From JBLKSS01 sp047607725 (GTDB lineage Bacteria; Pseudomonadota; Gammaproteobacteria; Enterobacterales; Enterobacteriaceae), in the NCBI RefSeq assembly GCF_047607725.1, contig NZ_JBLKSS010000125.1:1-32845 (forward strand): a stretch of DNA of 32,845 nt. Reading direction: 5' to 3'. Position 1 is the stretch's first letter. The number at the start of each line of letters is the position of its first letter. Positions 1-8,454 of this stretch are shown piece after piece. Below the pieces are notes generated by a model. That model made no database searches and was not told where the DNA came from. It worked only from the letters and a program-made list of their open reading frames with translations. The position numbers were made by a program, and so were the translations under genes.

Positions 1-147
1 ATGCCATACCCCCGGAAGCTAAAAGTCTCCAGAGTATGGCGGAACAGAAGATGAGCGATCGGACAGAATCGGAATCGCTGATCGGGCGACCGGAATCAGT
101 GATCGGGTGAAATCGGAATCAGTGATCGGACGTGACCGGAACCAACA
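1..147. mobile_element. Terminus of an IS21-like insertion sequence (partial, runs off the window)
   Basis: The segment carries three near-identical 17-bp units at 69-85, 90-106 and 113-129 (pattern YCGGAATCRSTGATCGG), plus a partial fourth at about 136-143. Several short repeats inside each terminus and a TG...CA outer end are features of the IS21 family. Read from the minus strand the element would begin with TG at 147, exactly where lysine decarboxylase homology stops. A 7-bp inverted repeat (3-9 with 34-40) lies further inside. No transposase gene is in the window, so the family call is inferred from the terminus only. The same architecture, including a shared CGCTCATCTTCTG stretch, occurs at the right edge of the window. 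Confidence 0.55.
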
Positions 148-572
148 TCTTCCACATAATGAAACAGCGCCTTGGTCAAAGGCGGCATGATGGCATCAAT
201 ATATTCAGCGGTATATTGCCGGATACGCTGGCTAATATCGGTGGCGGCGTTTAAGCCATATTCAAAAAAATAGAGCGCCATGCGTATCTCATTGGCGCTG
301 ACGTCTAGCACCGAATGGGTGCTGATAAACGCATACAGCGGCAGATACTCGTTGATCTCGTTAATGGCCAGGTAGAGATCCATGCCGTACTGTTCCCAGT
401 CGAAAATAATGCCTGCAATGCTCGGGTTTTGCTCAAGTAAGGCCAATAAATCCTAGCTGCCGGTGGGATAGACAATGTGATAGCCCTGATCGGTCAGCGC
501 CTGTGCCAGCTCCCGCACCGGTTCGGCTTTATAAAACACATGTTCCGGCAAAAGTATTGCAATGATGTTCAT
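148..572 (-). pseudogene. ldcC: 5' fragment of constitutive/inducible lysine decarboxylase (LdcC/CadA)
   Basis: Translation from the ATG at 572 gives MNIIAILLPEHVFYKAEP, then an in-frame TAG at 455-453 (codon 40), then continues in the same frame with ALLEQNPSIAGIIFDW and PPLTKALFHYVED. This is the N-terminal wing domain of enterobacterial lysine decarboxylases, the PLP enzymes that turn lysine into cadaverine and consume protons. Only about 140 of roughly 710 residues remain; the PLP domain is gone and the homology ends at the IS-like terminus at 147. Position next to accA matches the E. coli order dnaE-accA-ldcC, which favours ldcC over cadA. Two independent lesions make this a clear pseudogene. 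The open stretch 446-96 is only a remnant read from an internal TTG. Confidence 0.85.
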
Positions 573-768
573 TCAACGCATCCTATCGTGGGTCCTTCGC
601 TCAGTTATTTCGGCCGAACGTTAAGCATAGCCGGCATTGCGGCTGGCCGGGCGCCGCCAAAGCACATCGCCGGCCGCAAAAAAAACATCTCGCAGGCGCG
701 AACATGCGGGGTGTGAGACATCGCCGGTCTGGCCCGGGCAACGAGCGCCGGCGTCAGGCGTCGGTCAC

Positions 769-1728
769 TCAGCAATAGCCATAGTTCATCAGACGGTGAT
801 AACGGCGGTTGAGCAACTCTTCCTCGTTGAGACCGTCAAGCTCGGCCAAATCGTCCAGCAGTTGCGTTTTCAGCGCGGCGGCAATGGTCGGCACGTCGCG
901 ATGGGCGCCGCCCAGCGGCTCCGGCACGATGCTGTCGATAAGCTCCAGCTCTTTCAGGCGCGAGGCAATAATGCCCATCGCTTCGGCGGCGATGGGCGCT
1001 TTGTCCGCGCTTTTCCACAAAATAGAGGCGCAGCCTTCCGGGGAGATCACCGAATAGGTGCTGTACTGCAACATGTTGACCTTGTCGCCCACGCCAATCG
1101 CCAGCGCGCCGCCGGAGCCGCCCTCGCCTATCACGGTGCAGATCACCGGAACCCGCAGGCCCGACACTTCGCGCAGGTTTTTCGCGATAGCCTCGGACTG
1201 GCCGCGCTCTTCGGCGCCGACACCCGGGTAGGCGCCCGGCGTATCGATGAAGGTAAGCAGCGGCAGATTGAACCGATCCGCCATCTCCATCAGCCGCAGC
1301 GCCTTGCGGTAACCTTCCGGCGCCGGCATCCCGAAGTTGCGGCGGATTTTCTCTTTCGTTTCCCGCCCTTTCTGGTGGCCGATGATCATGACTGGCCGCG
1401 AATCCAGACGCGCGATGCCGCCGACGATGGCTTTATCATCGGCATAGGCGCGATCGCCCGCCAATTCGTCAAAATCGGTGAAGATATGTCGCACATAATC
1501 CAGCGTATAGGGACGCATCGGATGTCGCGCCAGCTGGGCGATTTGCCAGGCGCCCAGATCGGAGAAAATTTTCCGCGTCAGCTCCACGCTTTTTTCACGC
1601 AGGCGCTGTACCTCTTCATCCAGATTAATATCTAATTTTTCGTCTTGACGGCTGACTGTGGTCAGCGAGTCAATTTTCGCTTCCAGCTCTGCAATCGGCT
1701 GTTCAAAATCAAGAAAATTCTGACTCAT
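769..1728 (-). CDS. accA: Acetyl-CoA carboxylase carboxyltransferase subunit alpha
   Basis: The product (319 aa, the same length as E. coli AccA) is the alpha half of the carboxyltransferase that moves CO2 from carboxybiotin to acetyl-CoA, giving malonyl-CoA, the committed step of fatty acid synthesis. It works as an alpha2-beta2 complex with AccD. Recognisable stretches include MSQNFLDFEQPIAELEAKI at the N-terminus, TFIDTPGAYPGVGAEERGQS in the middle and the glycine-rich GEGGSGGALAIG near residue 200, part of the oxyanion-forming crotonase-like core. The start codon ATG at 1728 aligns exactly with the E. coli start. It sits 12 bases after the dnaE stop and is probably cotranscribed with dnaE. 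No damage is visible. Confidence 0.97.
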   Translation of the reverse strand: MSQNFLDFEQPIAELEAKIDSLTTVSRQDEKLDINLDEEVQRLREKSVELTRKIFSDLGAWQIAQLARHPMRPYTLDYVRHIFTDFDELAGDRAYADDKAIVGGIARLDSRPVMIIGHQKGRETKEKIRRNFGMPAPEGYRKALRLMEMADRFNLPLLTFIDTPGAYPGVGAEERGQSEAIAKNLREVSGLRVPVICTVIGEGGSGGALAIGVGDKVNMLQYSTYSVISPEGCASILWKSADKAPIAAEAMGIIASRLKELELIDSIVPEPLGGAHRDVPTIAAALKTQLLDDLAELDGLNEEELLNRRYHRLMNYGYC

Positions 1729-1740
1729 AGTATTCCTATA

Positions 1741-4700
1741 TTAGTCAAATTCCAGTTCCACCTGTTCATTTCCCACAAGTGTTCGCAAGTCATTCAGTAA
1801 ACGGTCAGTCGGCGTCACCCGCCAGGTTGCCCCAAAGCGCAGCCGCGCGCGCGCATCTTGCCGTTGATAATAAAGATGCACTGGAATCGTCCCCGATCGA
1901 TGCGGTTCCAACGATAAACGGAGACGGTTTAAAAGCTGGTCATCAATTTGCCTGTCGGTCAGCGAGATAGCAAGCCCGCGCGCATATTTTTCACGTGCTT
2001 CGCTAATATCCATCAATTCGCGGGCGGTCATCTTCAGTCCACCGTTGAAATCATCAAAGCTGACCTGTCCCTGAGCGATAAGGATACGGTCTTTTTCCAG
2101 TAAATGCTGGTATTTTTCCAGTGCATCCGTGAACAGCATAACGTCCAGCCGGCCGGAACGATCGTCTAGCGTACAAACGCCGATCCGGTTGCCCCGCTTG
2201 GTGACCATCACCCGCGCGGACAGCACCAGCCCCACCGTGGTCACCATTTTGCCGCGCTCGGTGGGGTGCATATCCTTCAGGCGCACCCCGCCGGCATAGC
2301 GTTCAATCTCGCGCAGATATTGGGTGATGGGATGCCCGGTCAAGTACAGGCCGAGCGTTTCACGTTCGCCGTCCAGCACCACCTGCTCCGGCCATGGCGC
2401 CACGGTACTGTAGGAGGCTTCCACCGCTTCCGGCTCCTCCGCAAGCACGCCGAACATATCGCCCTGACCAATGGCCTCGGCTTTGGCATGCTGATCGGCG
2501 GCCTTGAGCGCGTCGCCGAGAGAATTCATCAGCGCGGCGCGGTGCGGCCCCAGGCGGTCGAAAGCGCCGGACATAATCAGCTTTTCCAGCACGCGGCGAT
2601 TGAGTTTTTTGATATCGGTGCGCGCGCACAGATCAAACAGTTCACGGAAATGACCGTCCTGATTGCGCGCCTCGATGATCGCTTCGATAGGCCCTTCCCC
2701 CACGCCTTTGATGGCGCCGATGCCGTAGACTATCTCGCCCTCTTCATTGACGTGAAAATGGTACTGGCCGCTATTGATATCCGGCGGCAGGACTTTCAGG
2801 CCCATGCGCAAACATTCGTCAACCAGCCCCACGACCTTTTCGGTGTTGTCCATATCGGCGGTCATTACCGCCGCCATGAACTCGGCGGGATAATGAGCTT
2901 TCAACCACAGCGTCTGATACGACACCAGCGCATAGGCGGCGGAGTGGGATTTGTTGAAGCCGTAGCCGGCGAATTTCTCCACCAGATCAAAGATCTTCAT
3001 CGACAATTCGCCGTCGACGCCGATACTTTCCGCGCCGACTTTGAATACCGAGCGCTGTTTGGCCATCTCCTCCGGCTTTTTTTTCCCCATCGCGCGGCGC
3101 AGCATATCCGCGCCGCCCAGGGTATAACCCGCCAGCACCTGGGCTATCTGCATCACCTGCTCCTGGTAAAGGATGATGCCGTAAGTCGGCTTCAGCACGG
3201 GTTGCAGCGAGGGGTGCTGCCACTCGATATCGGGGTAAGAGATGGCTTCACGGCCGTGCTTGCGGTCGATAAAGTTGTCCACCATGCCCGATTGCAGCGG
3301 GCCGGGCCGGAACAGCGCCACCAGCGCGATCATGTCCTCGAAACAGTCGGGCTGCAGGCGCTTTATCAGATCCTTCATGCCACGCGATTCCAGCTGGAAT
3401 ACCGCAGTGGTTTCGGAACGCTGCAGCATATCGAAGCTTTTCTTATCCTCCAGCGGGATAGCCGCGATATCGATGGGCTCCAAACCCTGACGGGCGCGTC
3501 GGGCGTTGATCATTTCCAGCGCCCAATTGATGATGGTCAGCGTGCGCAGGCCGAGGAAGTCAAACTTCACCAGGCCGACGTACTCCACATCGTTTTTATC
3601 GAACTGGGTAACAGGATGGTTGCCTTCGGCATCGCAATAAAGCGGCGCGAAATCGGTAATTTTGGTGGGCGCGATCACCACGCCCCCGGCGTGTTTGCCG
3701 GCATTGCGCGTTACACCTTCGAGCTTGCGCGCCATATCAATCAGCGCCTTGACCTCTTCGTCGGCGTCATAGATAGCCTGTAATTGCGGCTCCGCGACGA
3801 AGGCTTTTTCCAGCGTCATGCCGGGATCGGGCGGCACCAGCTTGGAGATGCGATCCACAAAGCCGTAAGGATGGCCCAGCACCCGGCCGACGTCGCGGAT
3901 GACCGCTTTGGCCGCCATGGTACCGAAGGTGATAATTTGCGAAACCGCGTCGCGGCCGTAGGTCTCGGCCACGTGGTCAATCACCAGATCGCGCTTCTCC
4001 ATGCAGAAGTCGACGTCGAAGTCCGGCATCGATACGCGTTCCGGGTTCAGGAAACGTTCAAACAGCAGATCGAACGCCAGCGGGTCAAGATCGGTGATTT
4101 TCAGCGCATAGGCCACCAGCGAGCCCGCGCCGGATCCGCGGCCCGGCCCGACCGGTACGCCGTTATCCTTCGACCACTGGATAAACTCCATCACTATCAG
4201 GAAGTAACCCGGGAACCCCATCTGGTTTATCACCTGCAGCTCGATGTCCAGACGTTCGTCGTAGGCCGGGCGCTGCTCACGCCGCCTATCGACATCGGGA
4301 AACAGGAATGCTAGCCGTTCCTCCAGGCCTTCGCGCGCGCATTTGACCAGATAATCCTCGGTGGACATTTCGCCGGTCGGAAACTGCGGCAGGAAATATT
4401 CCCCGAGGCGGATGGTGACGTTGCAGCGCCGGGCGATTTCCACGCTGTTGGCCAGCGCTTCCGGCAGATCAGCGAACAGCTCGCACATCTCCTCCTCGCT
4501 GCGCATATACTGCTGCGGGCTATAATTGCGCGGCCGTTTGGCGTCATCGAGGGGAAAGCCGTCATGAATCGCCACCCGGATTTCATGGGCGTCGAAATCG
4601 TCTGCGCTGGTAAAACGCACGTCATTGGTGGCCACTACCGGTAGGCCTCGATGCGCCGCCAGCTCCACCGCGGCGTGCAGGTAGCTTTCTTCGTCCGCCC

Positions 4701-5223
4701 GGCCGGTGCGGATAAGCTCCAGATAGTAGCGGTCCGGGAAATAGCGCTCGTAGAACGCCAGGCACTGTTCCACCTGGAGCATATTGCCGCGCATCAGGTA
4801 TTTGCCGACATCCCCTTTGCGCGCCCCGGAGAGCAGAATCAATCCCTCGTTATGCTCAATCAGCCAGTCGCGATCGATAACCGGCCCGGCGGCGCCGTAT
4901 CCGCGCTTATAGGCGTCCGAAATCAGCAGGGTCAAATGCTGGTAGCCCACATTATTGGCCGCCAGAATGGTCAATTCCGCCAGTTCGTCGCCCAGCATCT
5001 CGCTTTGCACAAAAAAATCCGCGCCAATAATCGGTTTGATGCCGGCGCCATGGGCGCTGCCGTAAAATTTAACCAGCCCGCATAAATTGGTGAAATCCGT
5101 GATGGCCAGCGCCGGCATATGCAGGGCCGCGGCTTTTTTTACCAACGGGCCGACTTTGACCAGCCCATCGATCATGGAGTAGTCGCTGTGTACGCGCAGG
5201 TGAATAAAACGTGGTTCGGCCAT
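1741..5223 (-). CDS. dnaE: DNA polymerase III subunit alpha
   Basis: This is the catalytic polymerase of the replicative holoenzyme. The product is 1160 aa, identical in length to E. coli DnaE, when started at the ATG at 5223 (MAEPRFIHLRVHSDYSM). The open frame continues upstream to 5406 but that extra 61-residue leader has no family counterpart. Visible parts in order are the PHP domain at the N-terminus (HLRVHSDYSMIDGL), the polymerase palm with the metal-binding aspartates in PDFDVDFCMEKRD near residue 400 and the third aspartate in VKFDFLGLRTL near 555, fingers, the tandem helix-hairpin-helix and the OB fold (RIGVCTLDDRSGRLDVMLF) near 1000. It lies between rnhB and accA as in other enterobacteria. 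Intact. Confidence 0.97.
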   Translation of the reverse strand: MAEPRFIHLRVHSDYSMIDGLVKVGPLVKKAAALHMPALAITDFTNLCGLVKFYGSAHGAGIKPIIGADFFVQSEMLGDELAELTILAANNVGYQHLTLLISDAYKRGYGAAGPVIDRDWLIEHNEGLILLSGARKGDVGKYLMRGNMLQVEQCLAFYERYFPDRYYLELIRTGRADEESYLHAAVELAAHRGLPVVATNDVRFTSADDFDAHEIRVAIHDGFPLDDAKRPRNYSPQQYMRSEEEMCELFADLPEALANSVEIARRCNVTIRLGEYFLPQFPTGEMSTEDYLVKCAREGLEERLAFLFPDVDRRREQRPAYDERLDIELQVINQMGFPGYFLIVMEFIQWSKDNGVPVGPGRGSGAGSLVAYALKITDLDPLAFDLLFERFLNPERVSMPDFDVDFCMEKRDLVIDHVAETYGRDAVSQIITFGTMAAKAVIRDVGRVLGHPYGFVDRISKLVPPDPGMTLEKAFVAEPQLQAIYDADEEVKALIDMARKLEGVTRNAGKHAGGVVIAPTKITDFAPLYCDAEGNHPVTQFDKNDVEYVGLVKFDFLGLRTLTIINWALEMINARRARQGLEPIDIAAIPLEDKKSFDMLQRSETTAVFQLESRGMKDLIKRLQPDCFEDMIALVALFRPGPLQSGMVDNFIDRKHGREAISYPDIEWQHPSLQPVLKPTYGIILYQEQVMQIAQVLAGYTLGGADMLRRAMGKKKPEEMAKQRSVFKVGAESIGVDGELSMKIFDLVEKFAGYGFNKSHSAAYALVSYQTLWLKAHYPAEFMAAVMTADMDNTEKVVGLVDECLRMGLKVLPPDINSGQYHFHVNEEGEIVYGIGAIKGVGEGPIEAIIEARNQDGHFRELFDLCARTDIKKLNRRVLEKLIMSGAFDRLGPHRAALMNSLGDALKAADQHAKAEAIGQGDMFGVLAEEPEAVEASYSTVAPWPEQVVLDGERETLGLYLTGHPITQYLREIERYAGGVRLKDMHPTERGKMVTTVGLVLSARVMVTKRGNRIGVCTLDDRSGRLDVMLFTDALEKYQHLLEKDRILIAQGQVSFDDFNGGLKMTARELMDISEAREKYARGLAISLTDRQIDDQLLNRLRLSLEPHRSGTIPVHLYYQRQDARARLRFGATWRVTPTDRLLNDLRTLVGNEQVELEFD

Positions 5224-5281
5224 AAATGCTACCCGATGTGAAGTGTTGGCGCGACGATCGCGCCGCGCGACAATGACAGGT

Positions 5282-5878
5282 TCATGCCGGCTCCAGCAAC
5301 CGCCGGACCGGAGCAAAGCTTCGTCGATGATGCACGGTCGCCCCATGCAGCGCCAGCTTTTCCAGATGAAAAGCGGTGGGATACCCCTTATGCTGGGCGA
5401 ATCCATATTCGGGGAACTGCAGGTGCAGCGCGGCCATCTCCCGGTCGCGGGTCACTTTGGCAATGATAGAGGCGGCGCTGATTTCGGCCACCCGGCTATC
5501 GCCTTTCACTACCGCCTGCGAAGGCATTGGCAGCAGGGGGCAGCGGTTGCCGTCCACAAGAACAAAATCCGGCGCGACGGCCAGACCCGCGACAGCCCGC
5601 TGCATCGCCAGCAGCGTGGCCTGGAAAATATTGATCTGGTCAATTTCATAGGCTTCGGCACGGCCCACGCTCCAGGTCAGCGCGCAGCGGGTGATGTCCT
5701 CATACAGCGCCTCGCGCCGCTTTTCACTTAGCTTTTTCGAGTCCGCCAGCCCCGTCACCGGCCGGGCGGGATCCAGGATAACGGCGGCGGTCACCACCGC
5801 GCCCACCAAAGGCCCGCGTCCGACTTCGTCGACGCCGGCGATAAGCGTCGCCGCAGGATAGATAAAAGGTTCCGTCAT
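5282..5878 (-). CDS. rnhB: Ribonuclease HII
   Basis: RNase HII cuts RNA in RNA-DNA hybrids and initiates removal of single ribonucleotides misincorporated in DNA. The ATG at 5878 gives 198 aa, equal to the E. coli protein; the frame extends to a TTG at 5899 (205 aa), which I consider less likely. The catalytic signature GVDEVGRGPLVG with the first acidic pair lies near residues 15-26, DSKKLSEKRR near 50, DGNRCP near 105 and VKGDSRVAEISAASIIAKVTR near 125-145 supplies further acidic residues. It is 58 bases before dnaE and 26 after lpxB, consistent with a continuous lpxB-rnhB-dnaE-accA transcript. Confidence 0.95.
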   Translation of the reverse strand: MTEPFIYPAATLIAGVDEVGRGPLVGAVVTAAVILDPARPVTGLADSKKLSEKRREALYEDITRCALTWSVGRAEAYEIDQINIFQATLLAMQRAVAGLAVAPDFVLVDGNRCPLLPMPSQAVVKGDSRVAEISAASIIAKVTRDREMAALHLQFPEYGFAQHKGYPTAFHLEKLALHGATVHHRRSFAPVRRLLEPA

Positions 5879-5904
5879 GCGTATATCACTAACCTGCAAG
5901 AGTA

Positions 5905-7053
5905 TTATCGGTTAATCAGCGCCAGCACCGCGCGCGCCGCCTGTTCATCGGCGTTGCAGCGAATCTGCTGATGCAATTTGCGGAACGTGGCCAGTAGTGC
6001 CGCGCGCTGGTCATCATCGTCGAGCAGCTCGATGACGGCCGTCGCCAGCGCGTCCGGCCGGCACGCCTCCTGCAATAATTCCTTGACCAGCTCACGTCCG
6101 GCCAGCAAATTGGGCAGCGATACCCACGGGGTTTTCACCAGCTGCCGCGCCAGCGCGAACGTCATCGGCTTCATGCGGTAACCCACCACCATAGGGCACT
6201 TCGCCAGCATACACTCAAGCGACGCGGTGCCGGAGGTCAACAGGGCGGCATCAGCGGTAATCATCGCCTGACGGGCCTGATTGTCCAGAAGCCTGACCGA
6301 CAACGCCGGCGCCACCTCTGCCTTGATGTGCACAAACTGTGCCCGCCGGGCCGGATTCACCAACGGCACGACAATCTCCAGCCCAGAGAAACGCTGGCTT
6401 ACCCGCTCGGCGGCCCGCAGAAAGTCCGCGCTCAGCATCGCCACCTCGCTTTGGCGGCTGCCCGGCAGCAGCGCCAGACAGCGCGCGGCGGCGGGAATGC
6501 CCAATTCCTGCCGCGCGGCGGCTTTATCCGGATCGAGAGGCATGGCGTCCGCCAGCGTATGGCCGATAAACTGGCAGGGGACATTGTGGCGGTCGTAAAA
6601 CGCCTTTTCAAACGGCAGGAAAGCCAACACATTATCCGTGGCGCGGCCGATTTTGAACACCCGCTTTTGCCGCCAGGCCCAGACCGAAGGGCTAACGTAA
6701 TGAATAGTGCGGATGCCGCGCCGCTTGAGGCGGCCTTCCAACGTAATCGTAAAATCCGGCGCGTCGATACCGACAAAAACGTCAGGCCGCAACGTGGCGA
6801 AGCGGCGGGTCAGGTCTCGGCGGATGCGCAACAGCCGCGGCAGGCGCTCAAGCACCTCGACGATACCCATCACCGCCAGTTCTTCCATGTCATACCAGGC
6901 TTCCATCCCTTCCGCCTGCATACACGGACCGGCGACGCCGACAAAGCGGACCTGCGGTAAATGGCCGCGCAGCGCGCGTATCAGCCCGGCGCCGAGAATA
7001 TCGCCGGAGGTCTCTCCGGCTACCAGACCGATGGTAATGGGACGTGCCGACAT
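5905..7053 (-). CDS. lpxB: Lipid-A-disaccharide synthase
   Basis: LpxB is a GT19 glycosyltransferase on the inner face of the cytoplasmic membrane. It joins 2,3-diacylglucosamine-1-phosphate (lipid X) to UDP-2,3-diacylglucosamine, making the lipid A disaccharide. The product is 382 aa, the E. coli length. Recognisable stretches include the N-terminal VAGETSGDILGAGLI, GIDAPDFTITLEGRLKRRGI near residue 95, YVSPSVWAWRQKRV near 125, LLPGSRQSEVAML near 195 and the sugar-nucleotide end TSGTASLECMLAKCPMVVGYRMK near 270. It begins 2 bases after the lpxA stop, so translational coupling is likely. Intact. Confidence 0.97.
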   Translation of the reverse strand: MSARPITIGLVAGETSGDILGAGLIRALRGHLPQVRFVGVAGPCMQAEGMEAWYDMEELAVMGIVEVLERLPRLLRIRRDLTRRFATLRPDVFVGIDAPDFTITLEGRLKRRGIRTIHYVSPSVWAWRQKRVFKIGRATDNVLAFLPFEKAFYDRHNVPCQFIGHTLADAMPLDPDKAAARQELGIPAAARCLALLPGSRQSEVAMLSADFLRAAERVSQRFSGLEIVVPLVNPARRAQFVHIKAEVAPALSVRLLDNQARQAMITADAALLTSGTASLECMLAKCPMVVGYRMKPMTFALARQLVKTPWVSLPNLLAGRELVKELLQEACRPDALATAVIELLDDDDQRAALLATFRKLHQQIRCNADEQAARAVLALINR

Positions 7054-7055
7054 AA

Positions 7056-7844
7056 TCAGCGGATAATACCGCGCTGCGAGCGTGACAGGAAGTCCAGGAA
7101 GGTATTTACCACCTGATGCTCCTGCGCCAGCGCTTCCAGCTCCGATTTGGCTTCGTCGAGGGTTTTGCCGCTGCGGTAAATAATTTTATAGGCGGCGCGT
7201 ATCGCGTGAAGCGCGGCGCGATCGAAACCGCGGCGCTTCAACCCTTCTATGTTCGGGCCGAATGGTGTGGCGTGATTGCCCTGGGCGATAACGAAAGGCG
7301 GCACATCCTGGGCAACGCCGGAACAGCCGCCGACCATGACGTGGGCGCCAATGACACAGAACTGATGCACCGCGGTCATGCCGCCGATAATGGCGTAATC
7401 GTCCACCGCCACATGGCCGCCGAGCGTGGCATTATTGGCCATGATGCAGCGGTCGCCCACCGTGCAGTCGTGGGCGACATGGGCATTCACCATCAGCAAA
7501 TTGTCGCTGCCAACCCGAGTCACTTCTCCGCCTTGTATCGTGCCACGATGAATGGTCACGCTTTCCCGAATCCGGTTACGGTGCCCGATTTCGACCCGCG
7601 TCGGCTCCCCGGCATACTTCAGATCCTGATTGACGTCGCCAAGGGAGGCGAACGGATAAATCTGGTTATCTTCACCGATGCGGGTAATGCCGGTCACCAC
7701 CACGTGGGACTTAAGCACCGTACGCGCGCCGATTTCGACTTGCGGCCCGATAACGCAGAACGGACCGACATGCGCGCCGGCATGGATAATAACGCCCTCT
7801 TCCACGATGGCGCTGGGATGTATAAAGGCGGATTGATCAATCAC
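7056..7844 (-). CDS. lpxA: Acyl-ACP--UDP-N-acetylglucosamine O-acyltransferase
   Basis: LpxA starts lipid A synthesis by moving an R-3-hydroxyacyl chain from ACP to the 3-OH of UDP-GlcNAc. The product is 262 aa, the E. coli length. The N-terminal two thirds is a left-handed beta-helix of hexapeptide repeats (for example SAIVEEGVIIHAGAHVGPFC). The catalytic histidine lies in MTAVHQFCVIGAHVMVGG near residues 120-140, and the C-terminal helical part contains NIEGLKRRGFDR. The start is GTG at 7844 (MIDQSAFIHPSAIV), the position that aligns with the family start; no ATG alternative fits. It lies 4 bases from fabZ and 2 from lpxB. Confidence 0.96.
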   Translation of the reverse strand: MIDQSAFIHPSAIVEEGVIIHAGAHVGPFCVIGPQVEIGARTVLKSHVVVTGITRIGEDNQIYPFASLGDVNQDLKYAGEPTRVEIGHRNRIRESVTIHRGTIQGGEVTRVGSDNLLMVNAHVAHDCTVGDRCIMANNATLGGHVAVDDYAIIGGMTAVHQFCVIGAHVMVGGCSGVAQDVPPFVIAQGNHATPFGPNIEGLKRRGFDRAALHAIRAAYKIIYRSGKTLDEAKSELEALAQEHQVVNTFLDFLSRSQRGIIR

Positions 7845-7848
7845 GTAT

Positions 7849-8304
7849 TCAGGCCTCCCGGCGACGGGCGCACATCATCGACGCTTCGCAAGCCACTTCG
7901 CCATCAACTTTGGCAACACCTTTGAAGCGCGCGACGCCGCGACGCTCTTTGATGAATTCAACTTCGAGGATCATCTGATCGCCCGGCTGCACCGGACGCT
8001 TAAAACGCGCTTCATCGATGGCGGCGAAATAATAGAGTTCACCCGGCGCCAGCTTACCCGCGCTCTTGAACGCCAGAATGCCCGTAGCCTGGGCCATGGC
8101 TTCCAGGATCAACACCCCGGGAAAAATCGGTTTGCCCGGGAAATGACCCTGGAAAAACGGTTCATTGAAGGAAACATTCTTTACCGCCCGCAGAAACTTC
8201 CCTTTCTCGAAATCCAACACGCGGTCCACCAGCAGAAACGGAAACCGGTGGGGCAACAATTCTAATATCTCTTCAATATGCAGAGTATGAGTGTCAGTAG
8301 TCAA
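7849..8304 (-). CDS. fabZ: 3-hydroxyacyl-ACP dehydratase FabZ
   Basis: FabZ dehydrates 3-hydroxyacyl-ACP in fatty acid elongation and competes with LpxA and LpxD for 3-hydroxymyristoyl-ACP. I place the start at the TTG at 8304, giving MTTDTHTLHIEEILELL and 151 aa, the same length and the same unusual TTG start as in E. coli; an AGGAAGAG ribosome site lies about 5 bases upstream. The frame stays open to 8376 but the extra residues have no family match. The hotdog fold contains HRFPFLLVDRV, the catalytic histidine in FFQGHFPGKPIFPGVL and the catalytic glutamate in ILEAMAQATG. Intact. Confidence 0.95.
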   Translation of the reverse strand: MTTDTHTLHIEEILELLPHRFPFLLVDRVLDFEKGKFLRAVKNVSFNEPFFQGHFPGKPIFPGVLILEAMAQATGILAFKSAGKLAPGELYYFAAIDEARFKRPVQPGDQMILEVEFIKERRGVARFKGVAKVDGEVACEASMMCARRREA

Positions 8305-8344
8305 AATACTCTTCCTGTCTTTAAAAAACGTGGCATTAACAACA

Positions 8345-8384
8345 CGGCCTGCTTTAATCCCGGCAGGACAAAACAAGCAGGCCG
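8345..8384 (-). promoter_or_regulatory. Strong hairpin in the lpxD-fabZ spacer
   Basis: The 10-bp arms 8345-8354 (CGGCCTGCTT) and 8375-8384 (AAGCAGGCCG) are perfect inverted repeats around a 20-nt loop. They sit in the 150-bp spacer, about 40 bases upstream of the fabZ TTG start. No run of U follows in the direction of transcription, so this is not a simple terminator. It may be an RNA-stabilising, processing or translational element; function is not shown. Confidence 0.55.
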
Positions 8385-8454
8385 CGAATATAATAATGGC
8401 TCGCCGGGCAACGGAGCCTCGACGCGCATTATCCTCTATAAGGGGCGGGAGCGA

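Noticed and set aside
677..703. Possible terminator after accA (T-run of eight on the minus strand at 685-678)
   Set aside because: The preceding stem (TCGC with GCGA) is only about four base pairs, too weak to call.
637..1635. Long open frame on the plus strand opposite accA (332 codons)
   Set aside because: It is the antisense shadow of a GC-rich conserved gene; composition is rich in His, Arg and Ala with no recognisable family.
2266..3783. 505-codon plus-strand frame opposite dnaE
   Set aside because: It lies wholly antisense to an intact essential gene and shows no protein family features.
5224..5406. Upstream extension of the dnaE frame (61 extra residues)
   Set aside because: The family starts at MAEPRFIHLRVHSDYSM; the extension has no homology and overlaps rnhB.
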